Positions 13,865-22,839 of a DNA stretch of 64,000 nucleotides are shown here, in pieces (position 1 is the stretch's first letter; each line of letters begins with the position of its first letter). Location: positions 1 to 64,000 of the forward strand of contig CBIHPK010000006.1 in the NCBI GenBank assembly GCA_966211675.1, written 5' to 3'. The notes under the pieces were generated by a model. The model saw only the letters and a program-made list of their open reading frames with translations, was not told where the DNA came from and made no database searches. A program made the translations under genes and the position numbers. The stretch is from SCUS01 sp966211675. GTDB lineage: Bacteria; Myxococcota_A; Polyangia; Polyangiales; Ga0077539.

Positions 13865-15568
13865 GTGAGCGAGCCATTCGACTTCGACGTGCTGGTGGTG
13901 GGTTCGGGCTTCGGCGGCTCCGTGTCGGCGCTGCGCCTGAGCGAGAAGGGTTACCGGGTGGCCGTGCTGGAGCGCGGTCCCCGCTGGGAGGCGCGCGACT
14001 TCCCCAAGACCAACTGGAACGTCCGCAAGGCCCTCTGGATGCCCGCGCTCGGGTGCTTCGGCATCCTGCGGCTGTCGTTCCTGTCGGACGTGTTCGTGCT
14101 CTCCGGGGCGGGCGTCGGGGGCGGCTCGCTCGTCTACGCCAACACCCTCTACGTGCCGCCGGACACCTTCTTCCAGGCCCCGCAGTGGGCCTCGCTCGGC
14201 GACTGGAAGGCCCGGCTCATGCCGCACTACCGGGTCGCGCAGTTCATGCTCGGCGTCACGCAGAACACCTTCGAGGGCGAGCCCGACCGGGTGCTGCGAT
14301 CCGTCGCCGAGGACATCGGCAAGGGCGACACCTACGTCACCACCCCCGTGGCGGTGTACTTCGGCGCTCCCAACCAGACCGTCGACGATCCCTACTTCGG
14401 CGGCGCCGGTCCCTCGCGCACGGGCTGCAACCACTGCGGCGGCTGCATGGTCGGCTGCCGCTTCGGCGCCAAGAACACCCTCGACCGCAACTACCTCTAC
14501 TTCGCCGAGAAGCTCGGCGCGCAGGTGAGGCCCATGCGCACCGTCGTCGACGTGAGGGCGCTCCCCGGCGGCGGCTACGCGGTCACGCACGAGCGCACCG
14601 GGGCGTGGCTCGCCCGCGACCGGCAGGTGACCACCGCCGAGCGCGTGGTGCTCTCCGCGGGAGTACTGGGCACGGTAAAGCTCCTCCTGGAGAGCCGCGA
14701 GCGGGGGTCGCTCCCCAAGGTCTCCAGCGCCCTCGGCAAGCTGGTGCGCACCAACAGCGAGGCGATCCTCGGGGTGAGCGCGGGCGCGCCGACGGAGCCC
14801 TGGTCGAGGGGCATCGCCATCACCTCGTCGATCCACCCGGACGAGCGCACGCACATCGAGGTGGTGCGCTACAGCGAGGGGAGCGACGCCCTCGCCACGC
14901 TCGCCACGCCGCTCACCGACGGCGGCCCCGGGGCGCCGCGCTGGGCGCGCTGGCTGGGCAACATCGCTCGCCACCCGGTGACCTTCGCGAAGAACCTCTG
15001 GCCCTTCGGGCGGGCGAAGCGGGGCGTGTTCCTGCTGGTGATGCAGACGCTCGACAACTCCATCTCGCTGCGGCTTCGGCGCACCTGGCGCTCGCTCTGG
15101 CGCCGAGCGCTCGACACCGACCGCGGCGAGGGCGAGCCCAACCCCTCGTACATCCCGCTGGCCAACCAGCTCGCGAGGGTCTTCGCGGGGAAGGTCTCCG
15201 GGGTGCCGCAGTCGTCCATCATGGAGGCCCTCTTCGACACGCCCACGACGGCGCACATCCTCGGCGGCGCGGCCATCGGGGCCTCCGCGGACACCGGGGT
15301 CATCGACGAGCGCAACGAGGTCTTCGGGCACCCGGGGCTCTACGTGTGCGACGGGTCGATGATCCCGGCCAACCTCGGGGTGAACCCCAGCCTGACCATC
15401 ACCGCCGTGACCGAGCTGGCCATGAGCCAGGTCCCGGTGAAGGAGGGAGCGACGCTACGGCGCGCCGTCGACGAGGGGCTGCAGGCGAGGCGCGTGGCGG
15501 AGATCGAGGCGCTCGCGAAGGAGACCGGCAGCGCGTCGCTGCAGAGGCACCTGCCGGTGAGCGCGTAG
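13865..15568 (+). CDS. GMC-family FAD oxidoreductase, cholesterol-oxidase-like
   Basis: FAD-dependent oxidoreductase of 567 residues. The GTG at 13865 is followed by the dinucleotide-binding motif VVGSGFGGS (residues 11-19) and the GMC segment SGAGVGGGSLVYAN. A Cys cluster, GCNHCGGCMVGCRFGAKNTLD, sits mid-protein and the C-terminus has the FAD/active-site block VCDGSMIPANLGVNPSLT. This architecture matches ChoD-type cholesterol or 3-hydroxysteroid oxidase relatives as I know them. There is no Tat signal, so a cytoplasmic location is likely. Substrate (sterol, alcohol or other) is inference. It converges on the receiver gene with only 3 nt between. Confidence 0.88.
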   Translation: MSEPFDFDVLVVGSGFGGSVSALRLSEKGYRVAVLERGPRWEARDFPKTNWNVRKALWMPALGCFGILRLSFLSDVFVLSGAGVGGGSLVYANTLYVPPDTFFQAPQWASLGDWKARLMPHYRVAQFMLGVTQNTFEGEPDRVLRSVAEDIGKGDTYVTTPVAVYFGAPNQTVDDPYFGGAGPSRTGCNHCGGCMVGCRFGAKNTLDRNYLYFAEKLGAQVRPMRTVVDVRALPGGGYAVTHERTGAWLARDRQVTTAERVVLSAGVLGTVKLLLESRERGSLPKVSSALGKLVRTNSEAILGVSAGAPTEPWSRGIAITSSIHPDERTHIEVVRYSEGSDALATLATPLTDGGPGAPRWARWLGNIARHPVTFAKNLWPFGRAKRGVFLLVMQTLDNSISLRLRRTWRSLWRRALDTDRGEGEPNPSYIPLANQLARVFAGKVSGVPQSSIMEALFDTPTTAHILGGAAIGASADTGVIDERNEVFGHPGLYVCDGSMIPANLGVNPSLTITAVTELAMSQVPVKEGATLRRAVDEGLQARRVAEIEALAKETGSASLQRHLPVSA

Positions 15569-15571
15569 GCC

Positions 15572-15958
15572 TCAGGCCCGCGTCGCGAGCACCCGCGCGA
15601 CGTGCTGGATCACGTCGGAGGTCGCGTAGGGCTTCACGAAGTAGCCGCACACGTTGGGAAACTGGTGCCCGTGGTCGAAGTCCGAGCGAGACCCCTTGGC
15701 GGTGAAGATCACCACCGGGATGGTGCGCAGCGCCGGGTCGGCGGCGAGGATGCGGCAGATCTCCCAGCCGTCGATGCCGGGGAGCATCACGTCGAGCAGG
15801 ATGAGCGCCGGGCCGTGGGCGCGGACGGCGTCGAGCGCCGCGGGGCCGTCGTGCGCGGCGACCGTGCGGTAGCCCGCGCGGCCGAGGTTGTATCGGATGA
15901 GCTCGTTGACCTCCTCTTCGTCCTCGACGACGAGGATGGTGGGTCCGGTGCTGGTCAT
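15572..15958 (-). CDS. Single-domain CheY-like response regulator
   Basis: A 128-residue receiver domain with nothing attached. The acidic pair is in VVEDEEE, the phospho-acceptor Asp in ILLDVMLPGIDG (about residue 56), a Thr in IFTAKGS and the Lys in FVKPY. Its ATG overlaps the stop of the histidine kinase gene by 4 nt (ATGA), so the two are a cognate pair. With no DNA-binding output, it must act by protein contact or as a phosphate relay or sink. Confidence 0.93.
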   Translation of the reverse strand: MTSTGPTILVVEDEEEVNELIRYNLGRAGYRTVAAHDGPAALDAVRAHGPALILLDVMLPGIDGWEICRILAADPALRTIPVVIFTAKGSRSDFDHGHQFPNVCGYFVKPYATSDVIQHVARVLATRA

Positions 15959-17451
15959 GCGTCGGTCTCCGTGGTGGGGGACGGTGGAGGGGCGCTCGCG
16001 CGCCAGTCGGCGGCGAGCTGCGGCAGGGTCACGTCGAAGCGGGTTCCTTCGCCGACGGTGCTGGAGACCTCGATGCGGCCGTGGTGGGCGAGGACGATCT
16101 CGCGCACGATGGCGAGGCCGAGCCCCGCGCCGCCCGACCGCGGCGAGCGCGAGGGCTCGACCCGGTAGAAGCGCTCGAAGAGGTGCGGCAGGTGCGCCGC
16201 CGCGATGCCCTGGCCGGTGTCCTCGACGGACGCCACGACGTGCCGGTCGGCGGAGCGCGCGGAGAGCGTGACCCTCCCCCCGGAGGGCGTGTGCCGGAGG
16301 GCGTTGTCGAGGAGGTTGACGAAGACCTGCGCGAGGTGGTCGCGGTCGCCGTGGATCAGCGGCAACCTCGCCGGGACGGCGACGACGAACTCCACGCCCA
16401 GCTCGGCGGCGCGGGGCCCGTAGGACTGCGCGACCCCGTCGAGCACCTCGACCAGCGAGAGCGGGGCGCGGGCGTCGGTGAACTTGCCGCTCTCGATCAG
16501 CGAGAGGTCGAGCAGCTGCGTGGCCATGCGGGCGAGGTGGTCGGTCTGCGCGATGATGCGGGGCAGGTAGCGCTCGCGAAGCCCCGGGTCGCTGTCGCCG
16601 TAGCGGAGGATCGTCTCGGCCATGCTGCGGATCGCCGTGAGGGGCGTGCGCAGCTCGTGCGAGGCGTCGGAGACGAAGCGCCGCCGGAGGTCCTCGAGCA
16701 CCTCCAGGCGCGCGGTCATCTGGTTGATCGTGCGGGCCAGCTGGGCGATCTCGTCCTCGCCGTGCACCCGCACGCGGTACGAGAGCTGGCCGCCCGCGAC
16801 CTGGAGCGCGTCGCGCCGGAGCGCCTCGATGGGGCGCACGATGCCGCGGGCGAGGATCCAGGTGAGCAGCCCGAGCAGCGCCGCGTACACGCTCACCGCG
16901 GCCAGCAGGTTGGCGCGCACGCGGACCACCCGCTGCTGGATCTCCTGGAGGCTGTGGGCGACGCGCACCGCGCCGACGAGGCGGCCCTCGTGGCGCACCG
17001 GGACGTTGACGTACATCGTGTCTTCGAAGTCGAAGTTGGGGGACTTCCAGACGGTGACGTTGGCCCGGCCCCGGACGGCGTCCCGGAGCCCCGGACGGCT
17101 CGCCTCGTCGACCGGCAGGCCGATGCCCTGATCGGAGGAGGACGCCCGGACGATGCCGCGCGCGTCGGCGATGGTCACCCGCGACCGCGCCTGCCGGGAC
17201 CACTGGACGATCTGCTCGATGAGCTCGCGCGAGTCCAGCGATCGCCCGGCGCCGGGGGGCTGCCGGCCCATCTCGGCGAGGGCGGGCGCGATGGCGTCGC
17301 CGATCACCCGAGCCCGCGCGTCGAGGTCGGCCTCGAGCTCGTGGAGGTAGAAGCGCCAGAGCACCATGGCGCCGACCATGGCGAAGAGCACCAGCGGCAG
17401 GCCGATGGTGAGCAGGCTGCCGGAGAGCAGCTTGAGGCGAATGGAACGCAC
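15955..17451 (-). CDS. Membrane sensor histidine kinase
   Basis: Histidine kinase of 498 residues. Order: TM1 (about 10-32), periplasmic sensor of about 150 residues, TM2 (about 182-202), HAMP (about 203-255), HisKA with phospho-acceptor His265 in SDASHELRTPL, and HATPase with the N box NLLDNALRHT and G boxes DTGQGI and GGAGLGLAI. The periplasmic domain has a Cache-like ending (VRHEGRLVGAVRVAHSLQEI). It is PhoR/BaeS-like in layout. It overlaps the following receiver gene by 4 nt; the signal sensed is unknown. Confidence 0.94.
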   Translation of the reverse strand: MRSIRLKLLSGSLLTIGLPLVLFAMVGAMVLWRFYLHELEADLDARARVIGDAIAPALAEMGRQPPGAGRSLDSRELIEQIVQWSRQARSRVTIADARGIVRASSSDQGIGLPVDEASRPGLRDAVRGRANVTVWKSPNFDFEDTMYVNVPVRHEGRLVGAVRVAHSLQEIQQRVVRVRANLLAAVSVYAALLGLLTWILARGIVRPIEALRRDALQVAGGQLSYRVRVHGEDEIAQLARTINQMTARLEVLEDLRRRFVSDASHELRTPLTAIRSMAETILRYGDSDPGLRERYLPRIIAQTDHLARMATQLLDLSLIESGKFTDARAPLSLVEVLDGVAQSYGPRAAELGVEFVVAVPARLPLIHGDRDHLAQVFVNLLDNALRHTPSGGRVTLSARSADRHVVASVEDTGQGIAAAHLPHLFERFYRVEPSRSPRSGGAGLGLAIVREIVLAHHGRIEVSSTVGEGTRFDVTLPQLAADWRASAPPPSPTTETDA

Positions 17452-17572
17452 GTCTGCGGGTCAGCTCCTCGCCATCGCCCGCTGCGTGGTGCCGGGTCGG
17501 TCCGGCCGCAAGCCCCGTCGCCGCGTCTCTTCGCTTCCCCCGGCCCGAGGGCTTAGGCTGCGGCCCCTTATC

Positions 17573-18763
17573 GTGACCACCCCTGATCCCCGCGCGCCGC
17601 GCGTCGTCTTCTTCGTCTTCATCACCGTCTTCCTCGACCTGATCGGCTTCGGGATCATCATCCCCCTGCTGCCCTTCTACGTGCGCTCCATGGGCGGCTC
17701 GGCGGAGACGGTGGGGTTCATCCTGGCGTCCTTCTCGCTGACCCAGTTCATCGCGACGCCCTTCCTCGGGCGCCTCTCCGACCGCTTCGGCCGGCGCCCG
17801 GTGATCCTGCTGTCGCTGGCCGGCAACGCCGCCGCGATGGTGCTCTTCGCCCTCGCGAGCCACACCTCGCTGCTCTGGCTGCTCTTCGTCTCTCGCATCC
17901 TCGCGGGCGCGACCGCGGGCAACCTCTCCGCCTGCCAGGCCGCCATCGCCGACGTCACCACCGGGGAGCGCCGCGCCGCGGGCATGGGCCGCCTCGGCGC
18001 CGGCATCGGCCTCGGGATGGTGCTGGGCCCGGTGCTCGGATCGTCCGTGAGCCACTTCGGCGCGTGGGCCCCGCCGCTGGCCGCCGCCGCGCTCGCGTGC
18101 GCCGACCTCATCGGGGCCTTCTTCCTGATGCCCGAGACCAGGGAGGGCTGCGACGCCGCCCCCTCGACGGCCCCGGAGCCCGCCGCGCCGAGGCTCGTCG
18201 AGGTGCTCTCGCAGCGGCGCATCGCGTCGGTGCTGGGGCTCTACTTCCTGACCTTCCTGTCCATGAGCAACATGCAGGTCTCGCTGGCGCTGCTCACCAA
18301 CGCGCGCCTCGCGTGGACGCAGACCGAGATCGGCCACGTCTTCGGCCTCTTCGGGCTGATCATGCTGATCGTGCAGGGCGGCCTCATCGGTCGCCTCACC
18401 CGCACGTGGGGCTCGGTCCCGCTGGTCATCGCCGGGTCGTTCGCGAGCATGCTCGGCCTCACCACCATCGCGCTCTCGCACCACGCGCTCCTGCTGGTGG
18501 GCGGCCTGTCGCTCTTCGGCTTCGGGCTCGGCATGGTGATCCCGTCGCTCGCCGCGCTCGCCTCCGACGCCGCGGGCAGCGGGCGCCAGGGCACCGTGCT
18601 GGGCTTCGCTCAGTCGGCGGGGGGCCTGGCTCGCACGGTGGGTCCGCCGCTGGGGGGCGTGCTCTTCGCGCGGGTGGCGGTGGGCGCGCCCTTCGTCGCC
18701 GGGGCGCTGGCGGCGGCGCTCGCCACCATGCTCGCGGTGAGCCTCAAGCCGCGCAAGGGCTGA
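17573..18763 (+). CDS. MFS exporter, DHA1/TetA-like
   Basis: Twelve-helix major facilitator of 396 residues. TM1 reads DLIGFGIIIPLLPFY, the signature of the drug:H+ antiporter-1 (TetA-like) group, followed by motif A, GRLSDRFGRRPVI, in the loop between TM2 and TM3. The GTG at 17573 puts the start just before TM1. The sequence matches the broad family that contains tetracycline and bicyclomycin exporters, but no specific substrate can be assigned, and a resistance label would overreach. No repressor lies next to it. It is convergent with rtcB. Confidence 0.88.
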   Translation: MTTPDPRAPRVVFFVFITVFLDLIGFGIIIPLLPFYVRSMGGSAETVGFILASFSLTQFIATPFLGRLSDRFGRRPVILLSLAGNAAAMVLFALASHTSLLWLLFVSRILAGATAGNLSACQAAIADVTTGERRAAGMGRLGAGIGLGMVLGPVLGSSVSHFGAWAPPLAAAALACADLIGAFFLMPETREGCDAAPSTAPEPAAPRLVEVLSQRRIASVLGLYFLTFLSMSNMQVSLALLTNARLAWTQTEIGHVFGLFGLIMLIVQGGLIGRLTRTWGSVPLVIAGSFASMLGLTTIALSHHALLLVGGLSLFGFGLGMVIPSLAALASDAAGSGRQGTVLGFAQSAGGLARTVGPPLGGVLFARVAVGAPFVAGALAAALATMLAVSLKPRKG

Positions 18764-18776
18764 CCTCGCGCTCCGG

Positions 18777-20279
18777 TCAGTAGTGCCCCTTGGTCTTTCG
18801 GGCGGCGCCTCGCCGGTCGTCGCGGTCGCGCTCCTTCTGCTTGCGGGCGCGGCGGGCTCCTCTGCTCTCCTCGGTGCCCTTCAGCGACGCGAGCGGCCAG
18901 AGCGTGTGCTGGACCTCCGCGAGCCCGGCGGCGACCACCGCGTCCACGACCTCCTCGCAGCGCTTGTAGCAGGCCGACGACTCATCGAGCGGAACCTCCC
19001 CGTCGAGGTTCACCAGCACGCCGTCGCGGCGGTACTGCTCGTTGACCTTGCGCTGGTCGAGCAGCCGCACCGCCTCGCCGCGCGAGATGCGCCGTCCCGC
19101 TCCGTGGTTCACCGAGTAGCCGCTGCGCGAGGCCCCCGCGAGGGGGCGGAGGATGTAGCTGTGGTCGCGGTTGCTGCCGGGGATGAGCACCGGGTGGCCG
19201 GTGTCCTGCCAGAGCGTCCCGGCGAGCGCGGGGTGGCCCGCGGGGAAGGCCCTCGTGGCGCCCTTCCGGTGCACCCAGACGGAGCCGAACTCGGGGTGCT
19301 CCTCGGCCTGCACGAGGTTGTGGGAGATCTCGTAGACCAGCTCCAGGTCGGCGCGAAACACCTTGCGGAAGGCCTCGGCGACCTGCTCGTAGAGGATGAG
19401 CCGGTTGAGGATCGCGAAGTTGCCGCCCGCCGCGACGGCGTTGAGGTAGTCGCGGTGGTGGCGCGACTCGGGGGTGAAGTACCCGAGGTCGATGTCCTCG
19501 ACCTCGCCGGGGCGCTCCTCCTTCGCCATGGCGAAGTAGTTGGTGGCGAGGCCGTGGCCAAAGCCGCGGCTGCCCGTGTGCACCTGCACGAAGAGCGTCG
19601 AGCTCTCCTCCTCGCGCTGCAGCTCGATGAAGTGGTTGCCGCCGCCGAGGGAGCCGAGCTGCCCGAGGCCCCGCTCCGGCCGCCCTTCGCCCCCCCAGGG
19701 GATCTGCCAGGAGTCCTCCACGGGGATGCGGTGGCGCTCGGCGCGGCTGCGGTCGAAGGTCGCGCCATACTTGTCCACGTAATACTCGGCGCCCCCGCGG
19801 ACGAGGTTCTCGAACTCGCCTTCGCTCACGTCCCCCATGCGCAGGCTCTTGCCCCCGGCGCCCATGGAGACGCGCTCCATCACGGCGCGGTTGAAGGCCA
19901 GCTTGCGGTCGGGCGTGGCGAGCTCCGCCGGGACGTTGGAGCGGGCGGACATCATCCCGCAGCCGATGTCGAAGCCGACGGGCCCCATGGCCACGGCGCC
20001 TTCGTCACGGCCCGTGAGGATCACGCAGCCCACCGGCACGCCGTAGCCGTAGTGGGCATCGGGGGTGATGGCGACCATGCGCGTCCCGGGGAAGCGCGTG
20101 GCGTTGACGATCTGCCGGTAGAGCGTGGGCTCCGCCTCGGTGAGCAGCGCGGGCGTGAGGAAGAGCCGCACCGGGACCGCCCCGGTGTCCTCCGTGGAGA
20201 GCGAGAAATAGCCGTCGGGGGTGAGCGTCGCGCGACGCTTCCAGTCGGCCTCCGCCACGAGTGGATCGCTCTTCGACAC
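18777..20279 (-). CDS. rtcB: RNA-splicing ligase RtcB
   Basis: GTP- and Mn-dependent ligase joining RNA 2',3'-cyclic phosphate or 3'-phosphate ends to 5'-OH ends. All family motifs are present: PDAHYGYG, DIGCGMM (metal ligands Asp104, Cys107), GGGNHFIE (His216), HTGSRGFGH (His234), ISHN (His320) and the guanylylated His392 in NHGAGR. At 500 residues it is longer than E. coli RtcB (about 408), with extra sequence that includes a strongly basic 30-residue C-terminal tail (RGARRARKQKERDRDDRR). No RtcA, RtcR or archease gene is next to it. Confidence 0.95.
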   Translation of the reverse strand: MSKSDPLVAEADWKRRATLTPDGYFSLSTEDTGAVPVRLFLTPALLTEAEPTLYRQIVNATRFPGTRMVAITPDAHYGYGVPVGCVILTGRDEGAVAMGPVGFDIGCGMMSARSNVPAELATPDRKLAFNRAVMERVSMGAGGKSLRMGDVSEGEFENLVRGGAEYYVDKYGATFDRSRAERHRIPVEDSWQIPWGGEGRPERGLGQLGSLGGGNHFIELQREEESSTLFVQVHTGSRGFGHGLATNYFAMAKEERPGEVEDIDLGYFTPESRHHRDYLNAVAAGGNFAILNRLILYEQVAEAFRKVFRADLELVYEISHNLVQAEEHPEFGSVWVHRKGATRAFPAGHPALAGTLWQDTGHPVLIPGSNRDHSYILRPLAGASRSGYSVNHGAGRRISRGEAVRLLDQRKVNEQYRRDGVLVNLDGEVPLDESSACYKRCEEVVDAVVAAGLAEVQHTLWPLASLKGTEESRGARRARKQKERDRDDRRGAARKTKGHY

Positions 20280-20307
20280 GGGGGATCTCCGGGCTACGAA
20301 AGGTCTC

Positions 20308-20994
20308 TTAGGGGAAGTTGACCGTGGCGTCGGCGCGGCGCTGGTGGAGGTCCCAGAAGCGCTGGGCGATGTCGGCGGGCTCCAGGGTGGCGTTGCCGTG
20401 ATCGAAGGCGGTGCCCTTCACCATCCCGAGCACCACGAGGTCGGCGACGTAGACCCCGTCGGCCGCGAGCTTCTGGTGCAGCAGGCCGACGGTCTTGTGC
20501 TGCGCGGCCTTGGCGACGCTGAGCCCCATCGCGCCCCACTGCACCGCCATGGCGTCGACCTTCGGGTCGAAGAAGCCGAGGCCGCCACCGGTCACCAGCA
20601 CCGAGCCCTTCGCGCTCTTGAGGTCCGGCAGCGCGGCCTGCACCGCGGAGAGCAGTCCGAAGACCGACACGTCGAGGGGCGCGCGAAGCTCCGCCACGGG
20701 AGCGGTGGTGAGGTCCCCGGCGCCGCCGGCGTAGGCGTTCCAGTGGAGGACGCTGACGGGGCCGAGGGAGGCGCGGACGTCGCTCACCAGCGCGGTGACC
20801 GCGGACGCATCGCCCAGGTCACAGGGGAAGGCCTTCGCGGTGATGCCCTCGGCCGTGAGCGCGGCGGCGGCGGCGGCGAGGCGCTCGGCGTTGCGAGCGA
20901 CGAGAGCGACCCCGAAACCCTCGCGGCCGAACCGGCGAGCGACGGCGTCGGAGATCCCGGGGCCGTGGCCGCACACGATGATGGTTGGCTTCAT
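20308..20994 (-). CDS. Atypical short-chain dehydrogenase/reductase
   Basis: SDR-fold protein of 228 residues from the ATG at 20994. The nucleotide motif is degenerate, GHGPGISDAVA instead of TGxxxGIG. Other Rossmann features are present: VALVARNAERL, CDLGDA and NAYAG in place of NNAG. The catalytic YxxxK is not found; the aligned region reads QWGAMGLSVAKAAQ, keeping a Lys but with no Tyr at the expected spacing. It may bind NAD(P) without classic catalysis. It is transcribed in the same direction as rtcB with a 28-nt gap. Confidence 0.8.
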   Translation of the reverse strand: MKPTIIVCGHGPGISDAVARRFGREGFGVALVARNAERLAAAAAALTAEGITAKAFPCDLGDASAVTALVSDVRASLGPVSVLHWNAYAGGAGDLTTAPVAELRAPLDVSVFGLLSAVQAALPDLKSAKGSVLVTGGGLGFFDPKVDAMAVQWGAMGLSVAKAAQHKTVGLLHQKLAADGVYVADLVVLGMVKGTAFDHGNATLEPADIAQRFWDLHQRRADATVNFP

Positions 20995-21159
20995 GGTCCT
21001 ACGGGATATCACACGCGATCCGCGTCAGGGTGAGGTCCCACGGGCCCATTGCGGCGACGGCCCCGAGGTCCCATGCGGAGAGGAGAGACGTGGCGCACCA
21101 CGGACGCATCGCGACGATGCCCCGGCGACGTGTCATCCGCCGACGAGAGGAGCACCTGC

Positions 21160-22044
21160 ATGCATGTGACGGGACGATGGACGGGCCTCTGGGTGGCGAT
21201 GGGCCTCGCGGCGTGCGGCGGTGGCGGCAGCGCGAGCCCCACGGTCGTCGACTCGGGCAGCGCGATGGAGGCCGGCCTCGACGGCTCGACCGCCATGGAC
21301 GCCTCCGACGGCGCGGCGGCCAAGCCCGACAACGGCATCCCGGTCGACCTCGGCACCGGGGCGGACGGCTTCTCCACCTGGCAGCCCGGCACCGCCTATC
21401 CGTCGATCGATCACCTGGTCACGGACCTCCACGTCAACCTCACGCTCTCCTACGGCAACGCCTCGGCGCACGTGGAGGAGGTCACCGACGCCCGCGAGGG
21501 AGGCGTCTCGTACTTCTTCAACTTCGCCGACGCCCTCGGCCGCTTTCTCTACATCTCCCGAGAGGGCTGCGCCTTCGACGACGTCCACGCCTTCAAGGTC
21601 GTCACCGCGGGCGAGTCGTCGGGGCCCATCGCGGTCAGCGCCCAGGGCGTGGCCAACCTCGAGATCAGCCTGAGCAACCCCACCGACGTGCGCAGCGCGC
21701 CGCTCACCGAGGCAGACCTCCCGCCCGGCGCCACCGGGGCGTGCCGGGCGCTCGACATGACCAGCTTCGAGTACGAGGGACTCGCGCTCGTGCGACACGT
21801 CACCGTCGGGGTGCGGGTGCTGCGCACCGCGGCTCGCTGCGAGGTCTTCTGCTCCGCGAGGGGAGACGCCTCGCCAGGGTGCCGCTCGGGCTGCCTCTCG
21901 GCGCCGCTGCCCTTCACCGGACAGATCACCTACGACCTCGACCCGGGCCTCCTGCTCACCGCCGCGAGGCCCCCCTCCGGCGGGCTCACCTGGCTGCACG
22001 ACTCCAACGCCCTCGATGGAAACGCCAGCCTGATCCTCGAGTGA
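21160..22044 (+). CDS. Secreted lipoprotein of unknown function
   Basis: Predicted lipoprotein of 294 residues. GAGAGGAG precedes the ATG at 21160; the signal peptide MHVTGRWTGLWVAMGLAACGGGG has a lipobox Cys at about residue 19. The next 50 residues are Asp/Ser/Gly/Ala-rich and disordered, then comes a beta-rich domain of about 230 residues with six Cys, four of them clustered in CEVFCSARGDASPGCRSGC. The Cys suggest extracytoplasmic disulfides. No family was recognised. The linker style resembles many myxobacterial surface lipoproteins. Confidence 0.7.
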   Translation: MHVTGRWTGLWVAMGLAACGGGGSASPTVVDSGSAMEAGLDGSTAMDASDGAAAKPDNGIPVDLGTGADGFSTWQPGTAYPSIDHLVTDLHVNLTLSYGNASAHVEEVTDAREGGVSYFFNFADALGRFLYISREGCAFDDVHAFKVVTAGESSGPIAVSAQGVANLEISLSNPTDVRSAPLTEADLPPGATGACRALDMTSFEYEGLALVRHVTVGVRVLRTAARCEVFCSARGDASPGCRSGCLSAPLPFTGQITYDLDPGLLLTAARPPSGGLTWLHDSNALDGNASLILE

Positions 22045-22131
22045 GGAGAGCCTCCGGTCACCCTCCGGAAGGGGCCTCGTGGCACGGATCTTCCTAGTAG
22101 AAGTGCCTCGTCTTCAACGGGAAGGTGACCC

Positions 22132-22839
22132 ATGTACGAGAACCGTTCGGATGCGGGCCGGAAGCTCGCCACGCGTCTACAGAAGTTTCGCGACCGCGCC
22201 CCGCTCATCGTCGCCCTGCCGCGCGGCGGGGTGCCCGTCGCCTACGAGGTCGCTCGCGCGCTCGGTGCGCCGCTCGACGTGCTGGTCGCCCGGAAGATCG
22301 GAGCGCCCGGCCAGGAGGAGTTCGGCATCGGAGCCATCGCCCAGGGGGGCGCGGTCTACCTCAACACCGAGCTGGTGCGCGACCTCGGGGTGAGCCAGGA
22401 GTACCTCGACGCCGTCACCCGCCGCGAGACCGCCGAGATGGCGCGGCGAATCCGTACCTACCGTGGCAACCGCCCGCCGCTGGACGTCTCCGGGCGCACC
22501 GTGATCGTGGTCGACGATGGCCTCGCGACCGGCGCGACGACCCGGGCGGCGGTGCGCGCGCTGCGGCCCCAGGGGCCCAGGGAGATCATCCTGGCGGTGC
22601 CGGTCTGCGCCCCGGAGACCATGCTCGAACTCCGGGCGGAGTTCGACGAGGTCATCTGCGCCTCGGCGCCCGCGCGCTTCCAGGCCGTAGGGCTCTGGTA
22701 CGAGGACTTCGAGCAGACCACCGACGAGGAGGTGGTGTCGCTGCTCGCCCGCTCCGACCGGGAGCGCGCCGCGGCCCTCGCGAGCCCGCTGGAGGCCCGC
22801 GCCCCGAAGCCCTCGCACGCCCGGGGGAGGACGCCGTGA
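22132..22839 (+). CDS. Phosphoribosyltransferase-family protein
   Basis: Type I phosphoribosyltransferase fold, 235 residues. The PRPP-binding motif VVDDGLATGAT lies at 126-136, and the N-terminal VALPRGGVPVAYEVARALG (27-45) is the flexible-loop side typical of the uncharacterised PRTase group related to ComF/Rv0571c. The base or nucleotide substrate is unknown. GGAAGGTG precedes the ATG. Its stop overlaps the hydrolase start by 4 nt (GTGA), and an erythromycin-esterase-family gene follows; M. tuberculosis has these same domain pairs as fusions. A paralogue lies at 26369. Confidence 0.88.
   Translation: MYENRSDAGRKLATRLQKFRDRAPLIVALPRGGVPVAYEVARALGAPLDVLVARKIGAPGQEEFGIGAIAQGGAVYLNTELVRDLGVSQEYLDAVTRRETAEMARRIRTYRGNRPPLDVSGRTVIVVDDGLATGATTRAAVRALRPQGPREIILAVPVCAPETMLELRAEFDEVICASAPARFQAVGLWYEDFEQTTDEEVVSLLARSDRERAAALASPLEARAPKPSHARGRTP

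Noticed and set aside
15959..18484. Upstream extension of the receiver-domain reading frame to a 970-codon product
   Set aside because: It runs through the histidine kinase and antisense to the MFS gene; only the last 128 codons carry a real domain, with an ATG overlapping the kinase stop.
17573..18763. Naming the MFS transporter tetA
   Set aside because: Only general DHA1/TetA-like motifs are visible, no tetR is adjacent, and substrate cannot be read from motifs.
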